From assembly GCF_019903425.1 (NCBI RefSeq), contig NZ_JACHUZ010000011.1, positions 62,001-126,000 on the forward strand: a DNA stretch of 64,000 nucleotides, in the 5' to 3' direction. The first letter of the stretch is position 1. Each line of letters starts with the position of its first letter. The DNA comes from Vreelandella halophila. Lineage in GTDB: Bacteria > Pseudomonadota > Gammaproteobacteria > Pseudomonadales > Oleiphilaceae. Below are positions 50,845-59,487 of this stretch, one piece after another. The notes below the pieces were generated by a model. That model made no database searches and was not told where the DNA came from. It worked only from the letters and a program-made list of their open reading frames with translations. A program made the position numbers and the translations under genes.

Positions 50845-53800
50845 GTGTCGCGCACATTCGTTCATCTTCGCGTCCATTCGGAGTATTCCCTGGTCGATGG
50901 CCTGATCCGGATCAAGCCACTGATCGAACGTGCGGCGGAAATGGGCATGCCCGCCATCGGGCTGACCGAACAGTCCAACATGTGCTCGCTGGTGAAGTTC
51001 TACGAGGGCACCACCAGCGCCGGCATCAAGCCGGTCATCGGCGCGGACCTCTGGTTGCGCAACACCGAGGACCCGAACAAGCCCTTCCGCATCACCCTGC
51101 TGGCGCGTAACCAGACCGGCTTCGGCAACCTCACCGAGATCATTTCCCTGGGCTACACCGATGGTCTGGCCACCGGTATTCCAGTCGTGGAGCGGGAGTG
51201 GATCGAGCAGCGGGCGGAAGGGCTGCTCATGCTCTCCGGTGCCCGGGAAGGGGATATCGGCCGTGCGATCCTGGCCGGGAAAGAAGGGCTGGCCGAGGAG
51301 CGGGCGCGCTACTGGGCCGGCCTTTTCCCCGGCGCTTTCTATTTTGAGCTCCAGCGCACCGGTCGCCCCTATGACGAGGACTGTGTGCACGGGCAGGTGG
51401 CCCTGGCCCAAACGCTGGAGCTGCCGGTGGTGGCCACCAACGACGTTCACTTCCTGGAGGCCGACGACTTCGAGGCCCACGAGGCCCGGGTCTGTATCGG
51501 CGAGAGCAAGACTCTGGACGATCCCCGCCGGGAACGGCGCTTCAGCGACCAGCAGTACCTCCGTTCCCAGGAGGAGATGATCGAGCTGTTCGAGGACATC
51601 CCGGAGGCGATCGACAACACCATTGAGATTGCACGCCGGTGCACGGTCCCGGTCAAGCTGGGCGAGATCTCGCTGCCCCAGTACCCCATCCCGGACGGGA
51701 TGACAATGGATGAGTACTTCCGCAAGGTCTCGGAAGAGGGGCTTGAGAAGCGCCTTGAGCGCATCCTGGACCGCACGGACCCCAACTATGAGGAGAAGCG
51801 GGCGCGCTATTACGAACGCCTGGATTTCGAGCTCAACATCGTCAACCAGATGGGCTTCCCGGGCTACTTCCTGATCGTGATGGATTTCATCCAGTGGGCC
51901 AAGGACAACGGCGTGCCCGTGGGGCCGGGGCGTGGTTCCGGCGCCGGCTCGCTGGTGGCCTATGCGCTGCTGATCACCAACATCGACCCGATGCAGTACG
52001 ACCTGCTGTTTGAGCGCTTCCTCAATCCGGAACGGGTCTCGATGCCTGACTTTGACGTGGACTTCTGCATGGAAGGCCGCGACCGGGTCATCCACTATGT
52101 GGCCGAACGCTACGGTAAGAACGCCGTTTCCCAGATCATTACCTTCGGCACCATGGCGGCCAAGGCCGTGGTACGCGACGTCGCCCGGGTCCAGGGCAAG
52201 TCCTACGGGCTGGCGGACCGCATGTCCAAGCTCATTCCCTTCGATCCGGGAATGACCCTGGAACGGGCCCATGAGGAAGAAGAGCCGCTGCGCGAGTTCC
52301 TGGAGCAGGATGAGGAAGCCCAGGAAATCTGGGAGATGGCGAAGAAGCTCGAGGGCATCTGCCGTAACGCAGGCAAGCACGCCGGCGGCGTGGTGATCGC
52401 GCCCACCAAGCTGACCGATTTCGCCCCGCTGTACTGTGAAGAAGACGGCGGCAGTGTCGTCACCCAGTTCGACAAGAACGACGTGGAGGAGGCCGGACTG
52501 GTCAAGTTCGACTTCCTCGGCCTGCGGACCCTGACCATCATCGACTGGGCCCTAGCCATGGTGAATCGCCGCCGGCGCGAGCGCGGCGAGTCGGACATCG
52601 ACATCGACGAGATCCCGCTGGACGACCAACCCTCCTTCGAGCTGCTCAAGAAGGCCGAGACCACCGCCGTGTTCCAGCTGGAATCCCGGGGCATGAAGGA
52701 CCTGATCCGGCGACTGGAACCGGCCAGCCTGGAGGACATGATCGCGCTGGTGGCGCTGTTCCGCCCGGGCCCTCTGCAGTCCGGCATGGTGGACGACTTC
52801 ATCGACCGCAAGCACGGCCGCCAGCCCGAGGCCTACCCGCATCCGGATTTCCAGTACGACGGTCTCAAGCCGGTGCTCAAGCCCACTCACGGCATCATCC
52901 TCTATCAGGAGCAGGTGATGCAGATCGCGCAGGTCATGGCGGGCTTCTCCCTCGGCCAGGCGGACCTGCTGCGCCGGGCTATGGGCAAGAAGAAAGCCTC
53001 CGAGATGGAGAAGCAGAAGAAGGCGTTCCTGGAGGGCTGCGAGAACAACGGCATCAGCAAGGAACTGGCGGACAACATCTTCGATCTGGTGGAAAAATTC
53101 GCCGGTTACGGCTTCAACAAGTCGCACTCGGCGGCCTACGCGCTGGTGTCCTATCAGACGCTCTGGCTCAAGGCCCACTACCCGGCCGAATTCATGGCGG
53201 CGGTGCTGACCGCAGACATGCAGAACACCGACAAGGTGGTGACACTGGTCGAGGAATGCCGCCGCATGGGGCTGGACCTGGTCCTGCCGGATGTGAACAC
53301 CAGTGAGTTCAGCTTCACCGTCAATGACGACGGCCAGGTGGTCTACGGTCTTGGCGCGATCAAGGGCCTGGGTGAAGGGCCCATTGAAAGCATCACGGCG
53401 GCGCGCCAGGAAGACGGTGCCTTCCGCGACATGTTCGATTTCTGCGCACGCGTGGAGATGCGCAAGGTCAACAAGCGCGCCATCGAGGCACTGATCCGCG
53501 CCGGCGCCCTGGATAACCTGGGCCCGAGCCGGGCGAAGATGATGGCCAGTATCGACAAGGCCATCCAGCAGGCCGGCCAGCTCAGCCGCAATGCCAATGC
53601 CGGCATGGGCGACCTGTTCGGTGAGGATCTGGTCTCCACCGGGGATGAAAATCCCTTCGCGGATGTGGCCCACCTGCGCGAGTGGAGCGACAAGCAGCGC
53701 CTCCAGGCGGAGAAGGAAACCCTGGGGCTCTACCTGACGGGTCATCCCTTCGATGCCTACGAGAGCGAGGTCCGCCATTTCGTGCCTACGCCCATCGCCA

Positions 53801-54330
53801 ACCTGCAGCAGGGCAAAGGCACCCAGCGGATTGCCGGCCTGGTGGTGGCGGTGCGCACCATGAAGAACCGCCGTGGCCAGCCCATGGCGTTCGTCACTCT
53901 GGACGATCGCAGCGCCCGCATTGAGGCGACCCTTTTCACGGACGCCTTCATGGAGTACAAGGATCTTCTGCAGGCGGACAATGTGCTGATCCTGGAAGGG
54001 CGCATCAGCTACGATGACTACAGCGGATCGCTCAAGATGACTGCGGACGGTGTGATGGACATCAATGCTGCCCGCCGCCAGTACAGCCACGGCATCCGCC
54101 TTGCGGTGGACCGCCCCCAGTGCGCCAACGGCTTTCTGGATCACCTGGAGGAAGTGCTGCGGCCCTATCGCGGCAACGGCTGCCCGGTTAATCTAGCCTA
54201 TTACAGCCCGGAGGCGAGCACGCTTATCCGCCTGGGTGAGGACTGGCAGGTGCAGCCGGACGACGAATTGCTGTTGAGCCTGCGCCACCTGCTGGGCGAC
54301 GATCGCGTGACTTTGGTATACGATGAATAA
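50845..54330 (+). CDS. dnaE: DNA polymerase III alpha subunit
   Basis: Replicative polymerase. From GTG 50845 (GGAG seven bases before) the protein has 1161 residues, matching E. coli (1160). The PHP domain opens FVHLRVHSEYSLVDGLIRIK. Polymerase residues: GRGSGAGSLVAYAL, the catalytic pair in MPDFDVDFCMEGRDRVIHYV, and the third Asp in VKFDFLGLRTLTIID. HhH and finger elements follow (GYGFNKSHSAAYALVSYQ), then a clamp-binding motif resembling MGDLF and the OB fold (RIAGLVVAVRTMKNRRGQPM). No intein. accA follows after 30 bases, as in E. coli. Confidence 0.97.
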   Translation: MSRTFVHLRVHSEYSLVDGLIRIKPLIERAAEMGMPAIGLTEQSNMCSLVKFYEGTTSAGIKPVIGADLWLRNTEDPNKPFRITLLARNQTGFGNLTEIISLGYTDGLATGIPVVEREWIEQRAEGLLMLSGAREGDIGRAILAGKEGLAEERARYWAGLFPGAFYFELQRTGRPYDEDCVHGQVALAQTLELPVVATNDVHFLEADDFEAHEARVCIGESKTLDDPRRERRFSDQQYLRSQEEMIELFEDIPEAIDNTIEIARRCTVPVKLGEISLPQYPIPDGMTMDEYFRKVSEEGLEKRLERILDRTDPNYEEKRARYYERLDFELNIVNQMGFPGYFLIVMDFIQWAKDNGVPVGPGRGSGAGSLVAYALLITNIDPMQYDLLFERFLNPERVSMPDFDVDFCMEGRDRVIHYVAERYGKNAVSQIITFGTMAAKAVVRDVARVQGKSYGLADRMSKLIPFDPGMTLERAHEEEEPLREFLEQDEEAQEIWEMAKKLEGICRNAGKHAGGVVIAPTKLTDFAPLYCEEDGGSVVTQFDKNDVEEAGLVKFDFLGLRTLTIIDWALAMVNRRRRERGESDIDIDEIPLDDQPSFELLKKAETTAVFQLESRGMKDLIRRLEPASLEDMIALVALFRPGPLQSGMVDDFIDRKHGRQPEAYPHPDFQYDGLKPVLKPTHGIILYQEQVMQIAQVMAGFSLGQADLLRRAMGKKKASEMEKQKKAFLEGCENNGISKELADNIFDLVEKFAGYGFNKSHSAAYALVSYQTLWLKAHYPAEFMAAVLTADMQNTDKVVTLVEECRRMGLDLVLPDVNTSEFSFTVNDDGQVVYGLGAIKGLGEGPIESITAARQEDGAFRDMFDFCARVEMRKVNKRAIEALIRAGALDNLGPSRAKMMASIDKAIQQAGQLSRNANAGMGDLFGEDLVSTGDENPFADVAHLREWSDKQRLQAEKETLGLYLTGHPFDAYESEVRHFVPTPIANLQQGKGTQRIAGLVVAVRTMKNRRGQPMAFVTLDDRSARIEATLFTDAFMEYKDLLQADNVLILEGRISYDDYSGSLKMTADGVMDINAARRQYSHGIRLAVDRPQCANGFLDHLEEVLRPYRGNGCPVNLAYYSPEASTLIRLGEDWQVQPDDELLLSLRHLLGDDRVTLVYDE

Positions 54331-54360
54331 ACGGTTGCAAGAAACAACAGATGGAGCGCC

Positions 54361-55317
54361 ATGAACCCCCAATACCTGGATTTCGAACAGCCCATCGCCG
54401 AACTCGAGGACAAGATCGAGGAACTCCGTCTGGTCGGCAATGATGCCGACGTCAACATCTCGGAGGAGATCAACAGGCTCCGCAACAAGAGCATCAGCCT
54501 GACCGAGAGCATATTCGGCGACCTCAAGGCATGGGACATCGCGCGGCTGGCGCGCCATCCCCAACGTCCCTACACTCTCGACTACATCGATGAAGTGTTC
54601 ACGGATTTCGATGAACTCCACGGTGATCGCAGCTTTGCGGATGACCCGGCCATTGTGGGTGGCCTGGCACGGCTTGATGGCCGGCCCGTGATGGTCATCG
54701 GTCACCAGAAGGGGCGTGAGATCAAGGACAAGGTCTACCGCAATTTCGGCATGCCCAAGCCCGAGGGCTACCGCAAGGCGGCACGGCTCATGCGTATGGC
54801 TGAGCGGTTCCAGCTGCCACTGATAACACTGATCGACACACCCGGTGCCTATCCGGGTATCGGTGCCGAGGAACGTGGCCAGAGCGAAGCGATCGCCAGC
54901 AACCTCGCGCTGATGTCCCGGTTGCAGACGCCCATCATCTGCACCGTCATCGGTGAGGGCGGCTCCGGGGGTGCGCTGGCCATCGGCGTCGGTGATCGGC
55001 TCTGCATGCTCCAGTATTCCACCTACGCGGTTATCTCGCCCGAGGGCTGTGCCTCAATACTGTGGAAGAGCGCCGACCACGCGGCCGACGCAGCCGCTGC
55101 CATGGGGGTGACGGCGGACCGGCTCAAGTCCCTGGGTGTCTCCGACCGCATCATCCCGGAGCCGCTGGGTGGAGCCCATCGCGACCAGTCCACCGTGGGG
55201 GCGAGCCTGCGGCAGGCCCTGGTTGAGGAGCTGGAAGCACTGGAGCAGCTCTCCATTCCGGATCTTCTGGAACAGCGTTACGAGCGTCTGACCTACTACA
55301 ATGCCAGCAAGCAGTGA
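54361..55317 (+). CDS. accA: Acetyl-CoA carboxylase carboxyltransferase subunit alpha
   Basis: With AccD transfers carboxyl from biotin to acetyl-CoA for fatty-acid synthesis. [20 protein letters not shown], the helical region, and the crotonase-type core ([60 protein letters not shown]) are all typical. 318 residues against 319 in E. coli. It overlaps tilS by 17 bases, so the two may be translationally linked. Confidence 0.97.
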   Translation: MNPQYLDFEQPIAELEDKIEELRLVGNDADVNISEEINRLRNKSISLTESIFGDLKAWDIARLARHPQRPYTLDYIDEVFTDFDELHGDRSFADDPAIVGGLARLDGRPVMVIGHQKGREIKDKVYRNFGMPKPEGYRKAARLMRMAERFQLPLITLIDTPGAYPGIGAEERGQSEAIASNLALMSRLQTPIICTVIGEGGSGGALAIGVGDRLCMLQYSTYAVISPEGCASILWKSADHAADAAAAMGVTADRLKSLGVSDRIIPEPLGGAHRDQSTVGASLRQALVEELEALEQLSIPDLLEQRYERLTYYNASKQ

Positions 55318-56659
55318 CCAGCTGGCACTGGAGAACTGGCCGCCGGATCTGACGGCAGCCTTCAAGGATCTTCCCGAAAGCCGCCGCTGGTGGATTGCCC
55401 TCAGCGGCGGCTGTGACTCCCTCTTTCTTCTGCACTGTCTGGCAACACTAGCGCCGCGTCACGGCGTCACCCTCCATGCGATTCACCTTCACCATGGGCT
55501 GAACGCCGAGGCGGATCAGTGGCAGCAGCACTGTGAGCAGGTCTGTGAGGGGCTGGCTGTGCCGCTGGTGAGCGAGCGCCTGGCACTGGATCCGGACCAG
55601 CCGGATCTGGAAGCCCGGGCCAGAGAGGCACGGTACGAATGCTTTGAATCCCTGCTGGAACCCGGGGATCTGCTGTTCATGGCCCACCATGGGGACGACC
55701 AGGCCGAAACCGTGCTGCTGCGACTGCTGCGCGGCAGTGGTGTGCGCGGTCTGGCCGGGATGCCGGCGGAAAGGGAACTGGGCAACGGCCGTCTGGTGCG
55801 GCCCCTGTTGGGTCTGGAACGGCGGCGCATCGAGGCCCTGGCCCGTGACTGGATGCTGGACTGGTGCGAAGACGGCTCCAACCGGGACACCCGATTTGAC
55901 CGCAACTACCTGCGCCACGAGATCATGCCGCGCCTGGAAGCGCGCTGGCCCCGAAGCGGCCGGCGCATGGGCCGCAGCGCTGAGCACTGCCGGGAAGCGG
56001 AGCAGCTGCTTTCGGAGCTGGCCGATATGGATGCCCGGAGCACTGCCAGCGGGCAGGGCATCAGCGTACAGGCACTGGCGCAGCTGAGCGGGCCCCGGCG
56101 CCAACAGCTTCTGCGCCACCTGCTGATTGGCCATGGCTGCCAGCCCCCGGGTGAACGGCGCCTGGCGTCCGGGCTGGAAGCACTGCTGTACGCACCAGAT
56201 GACGGTCAACCGGAACTGCGAGGGGAGGATTGGCGGGTCTGTCGCTTCCGGGACCAACTCTGGCTGGTTCCGGATCTTCCGGTAGTCCGCATGGATGCAG
56301 ACGCCGAGTGGTCGGTGAACGGCAGTCTGGAGTGGTTTGGAACCCTGCTTACCTCCGCGCGGCGTGAGGGAAGCGGTCTGGCCATTGAGGCGGGAGAGCG
56401 GTTGCGTATCCAGGCCCGCAGGGGTGGTGAGCGCTTCCGCCCCGGTCCCGGCCAGCCCCATCGCCCGTTGAGCAAGTGGCTGCAGGAACAACGGATTCCG
56501 CCCTGGGAAAGGGCCCATCTCCCCCTGGTTTTCAGTGACGGGGAATTGGTTGCGATTGCGGATCTGTGGCTCGCGCCGGAGTGGCGCGCTGGGGAAGGCC
56601 AGACCGGCTGGATGCCGGTCTGGTGCCGCCCCTGGCAGTTGCTGAAGGCGGCGCCGTAA
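55301..56659 (+). CDS. tilS: tRNA(Ile)-lysidine synthetase
   Basis: Converts the wobble cytidine of tRNA-Ile(CAU) to lysidine. The PP-loop is [20 protein letters not shown], with Cys at the variable position; [40 protein letters not shown] and [20 protein letters not shown] follow. The central substrate domain and the C-terminal domain ([20 protein letters not shown]) are complete. 452 residues, near E. coli (432). Start overlaps accA. The order dnaE-accA-tilS is conserved. Confidence 0.95.
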   Translation: MPASSDQLALENWPPDLTAAFKDLPESRRWWIALSGGCDSLFLLHCLATLAPRHGVTLHAIHLHHGLNAEADQWQQHCEQVCEGLAVPLVSERLALDPDQPDLEARAREARYECFESLLEPGDLLFMAHHGDDQAETVLLRLLRGSGVRGLAGMPAERELGNGRLVRPLLGLERRRIEALARDWMLDWCEDGSNRDTRFDRNYLRHEIMPRLEARWPRSGRRMGRSAEHCREAEQLLSELADMDARSTASGQGISVQALAQLSGPRRQQLLRHLLIGHGCQPPGERRLASGLEALLYAPDDGQPELRGEDWRVCRFRDQLWLVPDLPVVRMDADAEWSVNGSLEWFGTLLTSARREGSGLAIEAGERLRIQARRGGERFRPGPGQPHRPLSKWLQEQRIPPWERAHLPLVFSDGELVAIADLWLAPEWRAGEGQTGWMPVWCRPWQLLKAAP

Positions 56660-56665
56660 TCCGGA

Positions 56666-57424
56666 TTACTTGCGGCGCTTGAGCACCCAGATTTCCAGCA
56701 TGACCCATTCCTCGCCCGGGTAGTTGGAGCGTTCCAGCTCGGACATCAGGCGGTGACGCGACGCCATGCTGCCAACGAACTCAAAGCGTTCCAGCAGGAT
56801 GCGCTTGGTGGCGTCCGCCGCTTCCAGCGCGAAGGGGTTGAGGAAGTTCACCAGCATATAGCCTTCGTCATCCCCGGCGGCGAACTCATCCATCAGCCGC
56901 TCTACCGCATCCGGCTGCAGGTAGACCAGCGCTGCCGTGGAGATCAGGATGTTGGCGTTCTTCATGGTGCGTTCGAGTTCCGCCTGGGTCGCGGCATCCG
57001 GCGTGTTCAGGTCCGCCTGGATGGTGTTGTCGTAGATGCCGGCGGACTGGCCGTAGGCCAGGGCGTTGGCGGAGATGTCGATGCCGGTGACGTTGGCGTT
57101 GAAGCGCCTCGGCTGGGCCACCTTCTTACAGGTTTCCGCGTTCTTCCAGTTCTCGCGGATGCCGTCATAGTCCATGCCGTTGATGGTCGCCATGGTGGTG
57201 TTGCCGAAGCAGCCGGCGAGGTCAACAACATTGAGGGCACCGCTGGCGGCCTTCTTCTCGGCCCAGGGCTTGATCAGGCGATCGAAGGTCAGGCGGTTGA
57301 AGTTGTCCGAGACGTATTGCAGGTCGTCGAGGATGCGTTCCTTGAAGGGGACGGGCGTTTCCGCCACGTAGATATCGTCAAAGTGCTGTTTTTTCTCGTC
57401 GGTTTGTACGCCTGAATCACTCAT
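56666..57424 (-). CDS. Class I SAM-dependent methyltransferase of unknown substrate
   Basis: A 252-residue protein with Rossmann features: LNVVDLAGCFGNTTMATING (motif I, altered from the usual ExGxG), NANVTGIDISANALAYGQSA (motif II with acidic Asp) and ANILISTAALVYLQPDAVER (motif IV/V region). ERSNYPGEEWVMLEIWVLKR closes the fold. ATG 57424 is preferred; GTG 57454 adds ten residues. It lies six bases from the convergent tilS stop and near a histidine kinase in the same direction, with about 60 bases between. No substrate clue. Confidence 0.7.
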   Translation of the reverse strand: MSDSGVQTDEKKQHFDDIYVAETPVPFKERILDDLQYVSDNFNRLTFDRLIKPWAEKKAASGALNVVDLAGCFGNTTMATINGMDYDGIRENWKNAETCKKVAQPRRFNANVTGIDISANALAYGQSAGIYDNTIQADLNTPDAATQAELERTMKNANILISTAALVYLQPDAVERLMDEFAAGDDEGYMLVNFLNPFALEAADATKRILLERFEFVGSMASRHRLMSELERSNYPGEEWVMLEIWVLKRRK

Positions 57425-57482
57425 GCGCTCATTTCCATATTGCGAAAGGGGCACTTATGATCGTTGGGGGTGGGGTACCGGG

Positions 57483-58739
57483 TCAAGTCGGCCAGGTGAT
57501 GACGGCCTGCACCATGCCTTCCTGTAGCCGCCGGAATTCGAACCGGGCATCGAACCGTTCCGTGACCGCTCGCACAATGGTCAGCCCGAGACCTTCGCTG
57601 CGCTCGGGGTCTCCCGTGGCGTCCTCCCCGGCTGGATTGGTTACCGTCATCACAAGGTCGGCACCGCTGCGCTGGAACCGCAGCTCGACGGTTTCACCGC
57701 CGGTGCCGTGGCGCAGTGCGTTCTCCAGCAGGTTGCGCAGTGCTGTTGCGGCCAGTGGCGCGGGCAGCGGCAGATCCGGCAGTGATGGCTCCGACTCGAC
57801 CCGGATGCGGTCGCGCTCCGGCAGGTCCGCAATGGCCTGGTGGATCACGGTTTCCACAGCTGCCCTCTCATCGCTGTGTATGCCCGAGCGTTCCACCCGG
57901 GCGAGCATCAGCAGCTGTTCAATGATGCGCTGCATGCGCTGGATGCCGGCCTCCGCCTGGTCCAAGGCCCGGGTGGCGCCGGGTGCCTGGCGTGTTGCCA
58001 CCTGCAGGTTTGTCTTGATGGCGGTCAGTGGCGTGCGCAGCTCATGGGCCGCCTGGCTGGCGAAGCGTTGCTCGCGCCGTATCGCCTCGTCCACCCGTGT
58101 CAGGAGATCGTTCAGGGTTGAGACCACGGGCTGGAGTTCCGCCGGGGCCGAGCCGATATCCACGGGCGTGAGCATGGAGGGGCTGCGCCGGGAGACCTCA
58201 CGGCTGAGTCGCTCAAGTGGGGCCAGGCCACGGCTGATGCCGAACCAGACCACGCCAGTGCCGCCGGCAAGGGCCAGCGCGAAGGGCGCCACCAGTACCA
58301 GCAGGATGCCCTCACGCAGTTCGCCGCGTTCCGCCATGCGGTCCGCCGTGGTGATGTGCAGCCCGTTGTGCTCAAGGGTATAGAGCCGCCAGCGCTCCCC
58401 GTTGATCGCCGTGTTCCGGTAGCCTGGCTCGCGGGCGCTCAGGGCCTGGCTGTCGGCGCCTTCGGTGCGCACCAGCACCTCGCCACTGGCTGCCTGGATC
58501 TGGCAGGCCACGCCCTCGGATTCCGGCTGCACCAGCTCCGTATCACTCCGGGAGCCTTCCAGGAGGCCGGGCTGGCGGGCGACCAGGCCCGCGACCATCC
58601 GGGCGGAGGCAGCCAGGCGTTCATCCAGGGTATCGGAGACCTGGCTGCGCAGATCCACGAACAGCAGGGCGGCGGCGGAGGCCCACAGAATCCCCAGGGC
58701 CAGCCCCACGCCCAGAACCAGTCGCCGCTTCAGGGTCAT
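57483..58739 (-). CDS. dsbS: Sensor histidine kinase, DsbS-like
   Basis: A 418-residue inner-membrane kinase. A first membrane helix (LVLGVGLALGILWASAAALL), a periplasmic sensor of about 120 residues holding a single Cys79 in EGVACQIQAA, a second helix (LVLVAPFALALAGGTGVVW), HAMP, the phospho-acceptor His in ASQAAHELRTPLTAIKTNLQ and the ATPase (LRNLLENALRHG; GLGLTIVRAVTERFDARFEF). Overlaps the regulator by ATGA. The pair next to dsbD-dsbE-dsbG matches the DsbRS system of Pseudomonas aeruginosa, reported to sense copper; the name rests on context. Confidence 0.85.
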   Translation of the reverse strand: MTLKRRLVLGVGLALGILWASAAALLFVDLRSQVSDTLDERLAASARMVAGLVARQPGLLEGSRSDTELVQPESEGVACQIQAASGEVLVRTEGADSQALSAREPGYRNTAINGERWRLYTLEHNGLHITTADRMAERGELREGILLVLVAPFALALAGGTGVVWFGISRGLAPLERLSREVSRRSPSMLTPVDIGSAPAELQPVVSTLNDLLTRVDEAIRREQRFASQAAHELRTPLTAIKTNLQVATRQAPGATRALDQAEAGIQRMQRIIEQLLMLARVERSGIHSDERAAVETVIHQAIADLPERDRIRVESEPSLPDLPLPAPLAATALRNLLENALRHGTGGETVELRFQRSGADLVMTVTNPAGEDATGDPERSEGLGLTIVRAVTERFDARFEFRRLQEGMVQAVITWPT

Positions 58740-59422
58740 GGGGCTTCCCCGCCGTCATCGCCGGGCGGCGGGCCCAGCCGGTACCCCATGCCACGGACCG
58801 TCTGGATCAGATCCCGGCCCAGTTTCTGGCGCAGGTGGTGGATGTGGACATTGAGGGCATTACTGCCGATTTCCGTTTCCATACCGTAGAGGGCGTCCTT
58901 CAGCTGGTCCTCCGTCAGCAGGCTGTCGCCGGAGCGCAGGAACTTCTCCAGAAGCAGGAGTTCCCGGCGCGAGAGGCTGATGGGCACCCCGTTCAGTGTT
59001 ACTTCGCCGCGTTCCGGCAGAAAGCGCAGGCTGCCATGTTCGAATACGGGCGAGGCCTGCCCCGAGGCGCGGCGCAGAAGGGCCCGGAGGCGGGCGCTGA
59101 GCTCGTCCAGGTCAAACGGTTTGAGCACGTAGTCGTCCGCTCCGGATTCCAGCCCGGTTACACGGTCATCCATGGCATCCCTCGCCGTCAGAACCAGTAC
59201 CGGTACGCTCAGTCCGCGTGCCCGCCACTGGCGCAGCAGTTCCAGGCCGTCCCTGTCTGGAAGGCCCAGGTCCAGGATCACGATGTCGGTATTCACCGTC
59301 GCCATGGCGTGCTCCGCGCCCCTGGCGCTGGTCACCCGGTCGACCACGAAGGGCTCCATCTCCAGGCCGCTGATTAGGCCGGAGGCCACCAGATCGTCGT
59401 CTTCAATCAGCAACACATGCAT
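58736..59422 (-). CDS. dsbR: OmpR-family response regulator, DsbR-like
   Basis: A 228-residue regulator: MHVLLIEDDDLVASGLISGL with acidic pocket, phospho-acceptor Asp in IVILDLGLPDRDGLELLRQW, Lys in DDYVLKPFDLDELSARL, and the winged helix with ISLSRRELLLLEKFLRSGD and GSNALNVHIHHLRQKLGRDL. It is of the QseB/PmrA subclass. ATG 59422 is chosen; a GTG four codons earlier is inside the direct-repeat site. Divergent from dsbD across 65 bases, so it probably controls both units. Confidence 0.87.
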   Translation of the reverse strand: MHVLLIEDDDLVASGLISGLEMEPFVVDRVTSARGAEHAMATVNTDIVILDLGLPDRDGLELLRQWRARGLSVPVLVLTARDAMDDRVTGLESGADDYVLKPFDLDELSARLRALLRRASGQASPVFEHGSLRFLPERGEVTLNGVPISLSRRELLLLEKFLRSGDSLLTEDQLKDALYGMETEIGSNALNVHIHHLRQKLGRDLIQTVRGMGYRLGPPPGDDGGEAP

Positions 59423-59439
59423 CTTAATGCCCACTTAAT
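59423..59439 (+). promoter_or_regulatory. Direct repeat CTTAAT-N5-CTTAAT, likely response-regulator box
   Basis: CTTAAT occurs at 59423-59428 and 59434-59439, one helical turn apart, exactly the form of the PmrA-type box. CACAAT (59450-59455), ten bases downstream, suits as -10 box of dsbD, putting the second half-site at -35 as for OmpR-class activators. The site directly touches the regulator start codon on the other strand, so it may also act in autoregulation. Confidence 0.65.
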
Positions 59440-59487
59440 CGGTGCCCTGCACAATCCCGCGAGTTGTACGAACAGCAGGGAGATGGA

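Noticed and set aside
49899-50855. A 318-codon version of the DUF2069 gene
   Set aside because: The extra 190 codons are antisense to the TlpA-like lipoprotein and its promoter; the 126-residue version matches the family length and has a ribosome site.
52552-54144. A 530-codon frame opposite dnaE
   Set aside because: Antisense shadow of the polymerase; no start signal and no recognisable domain.
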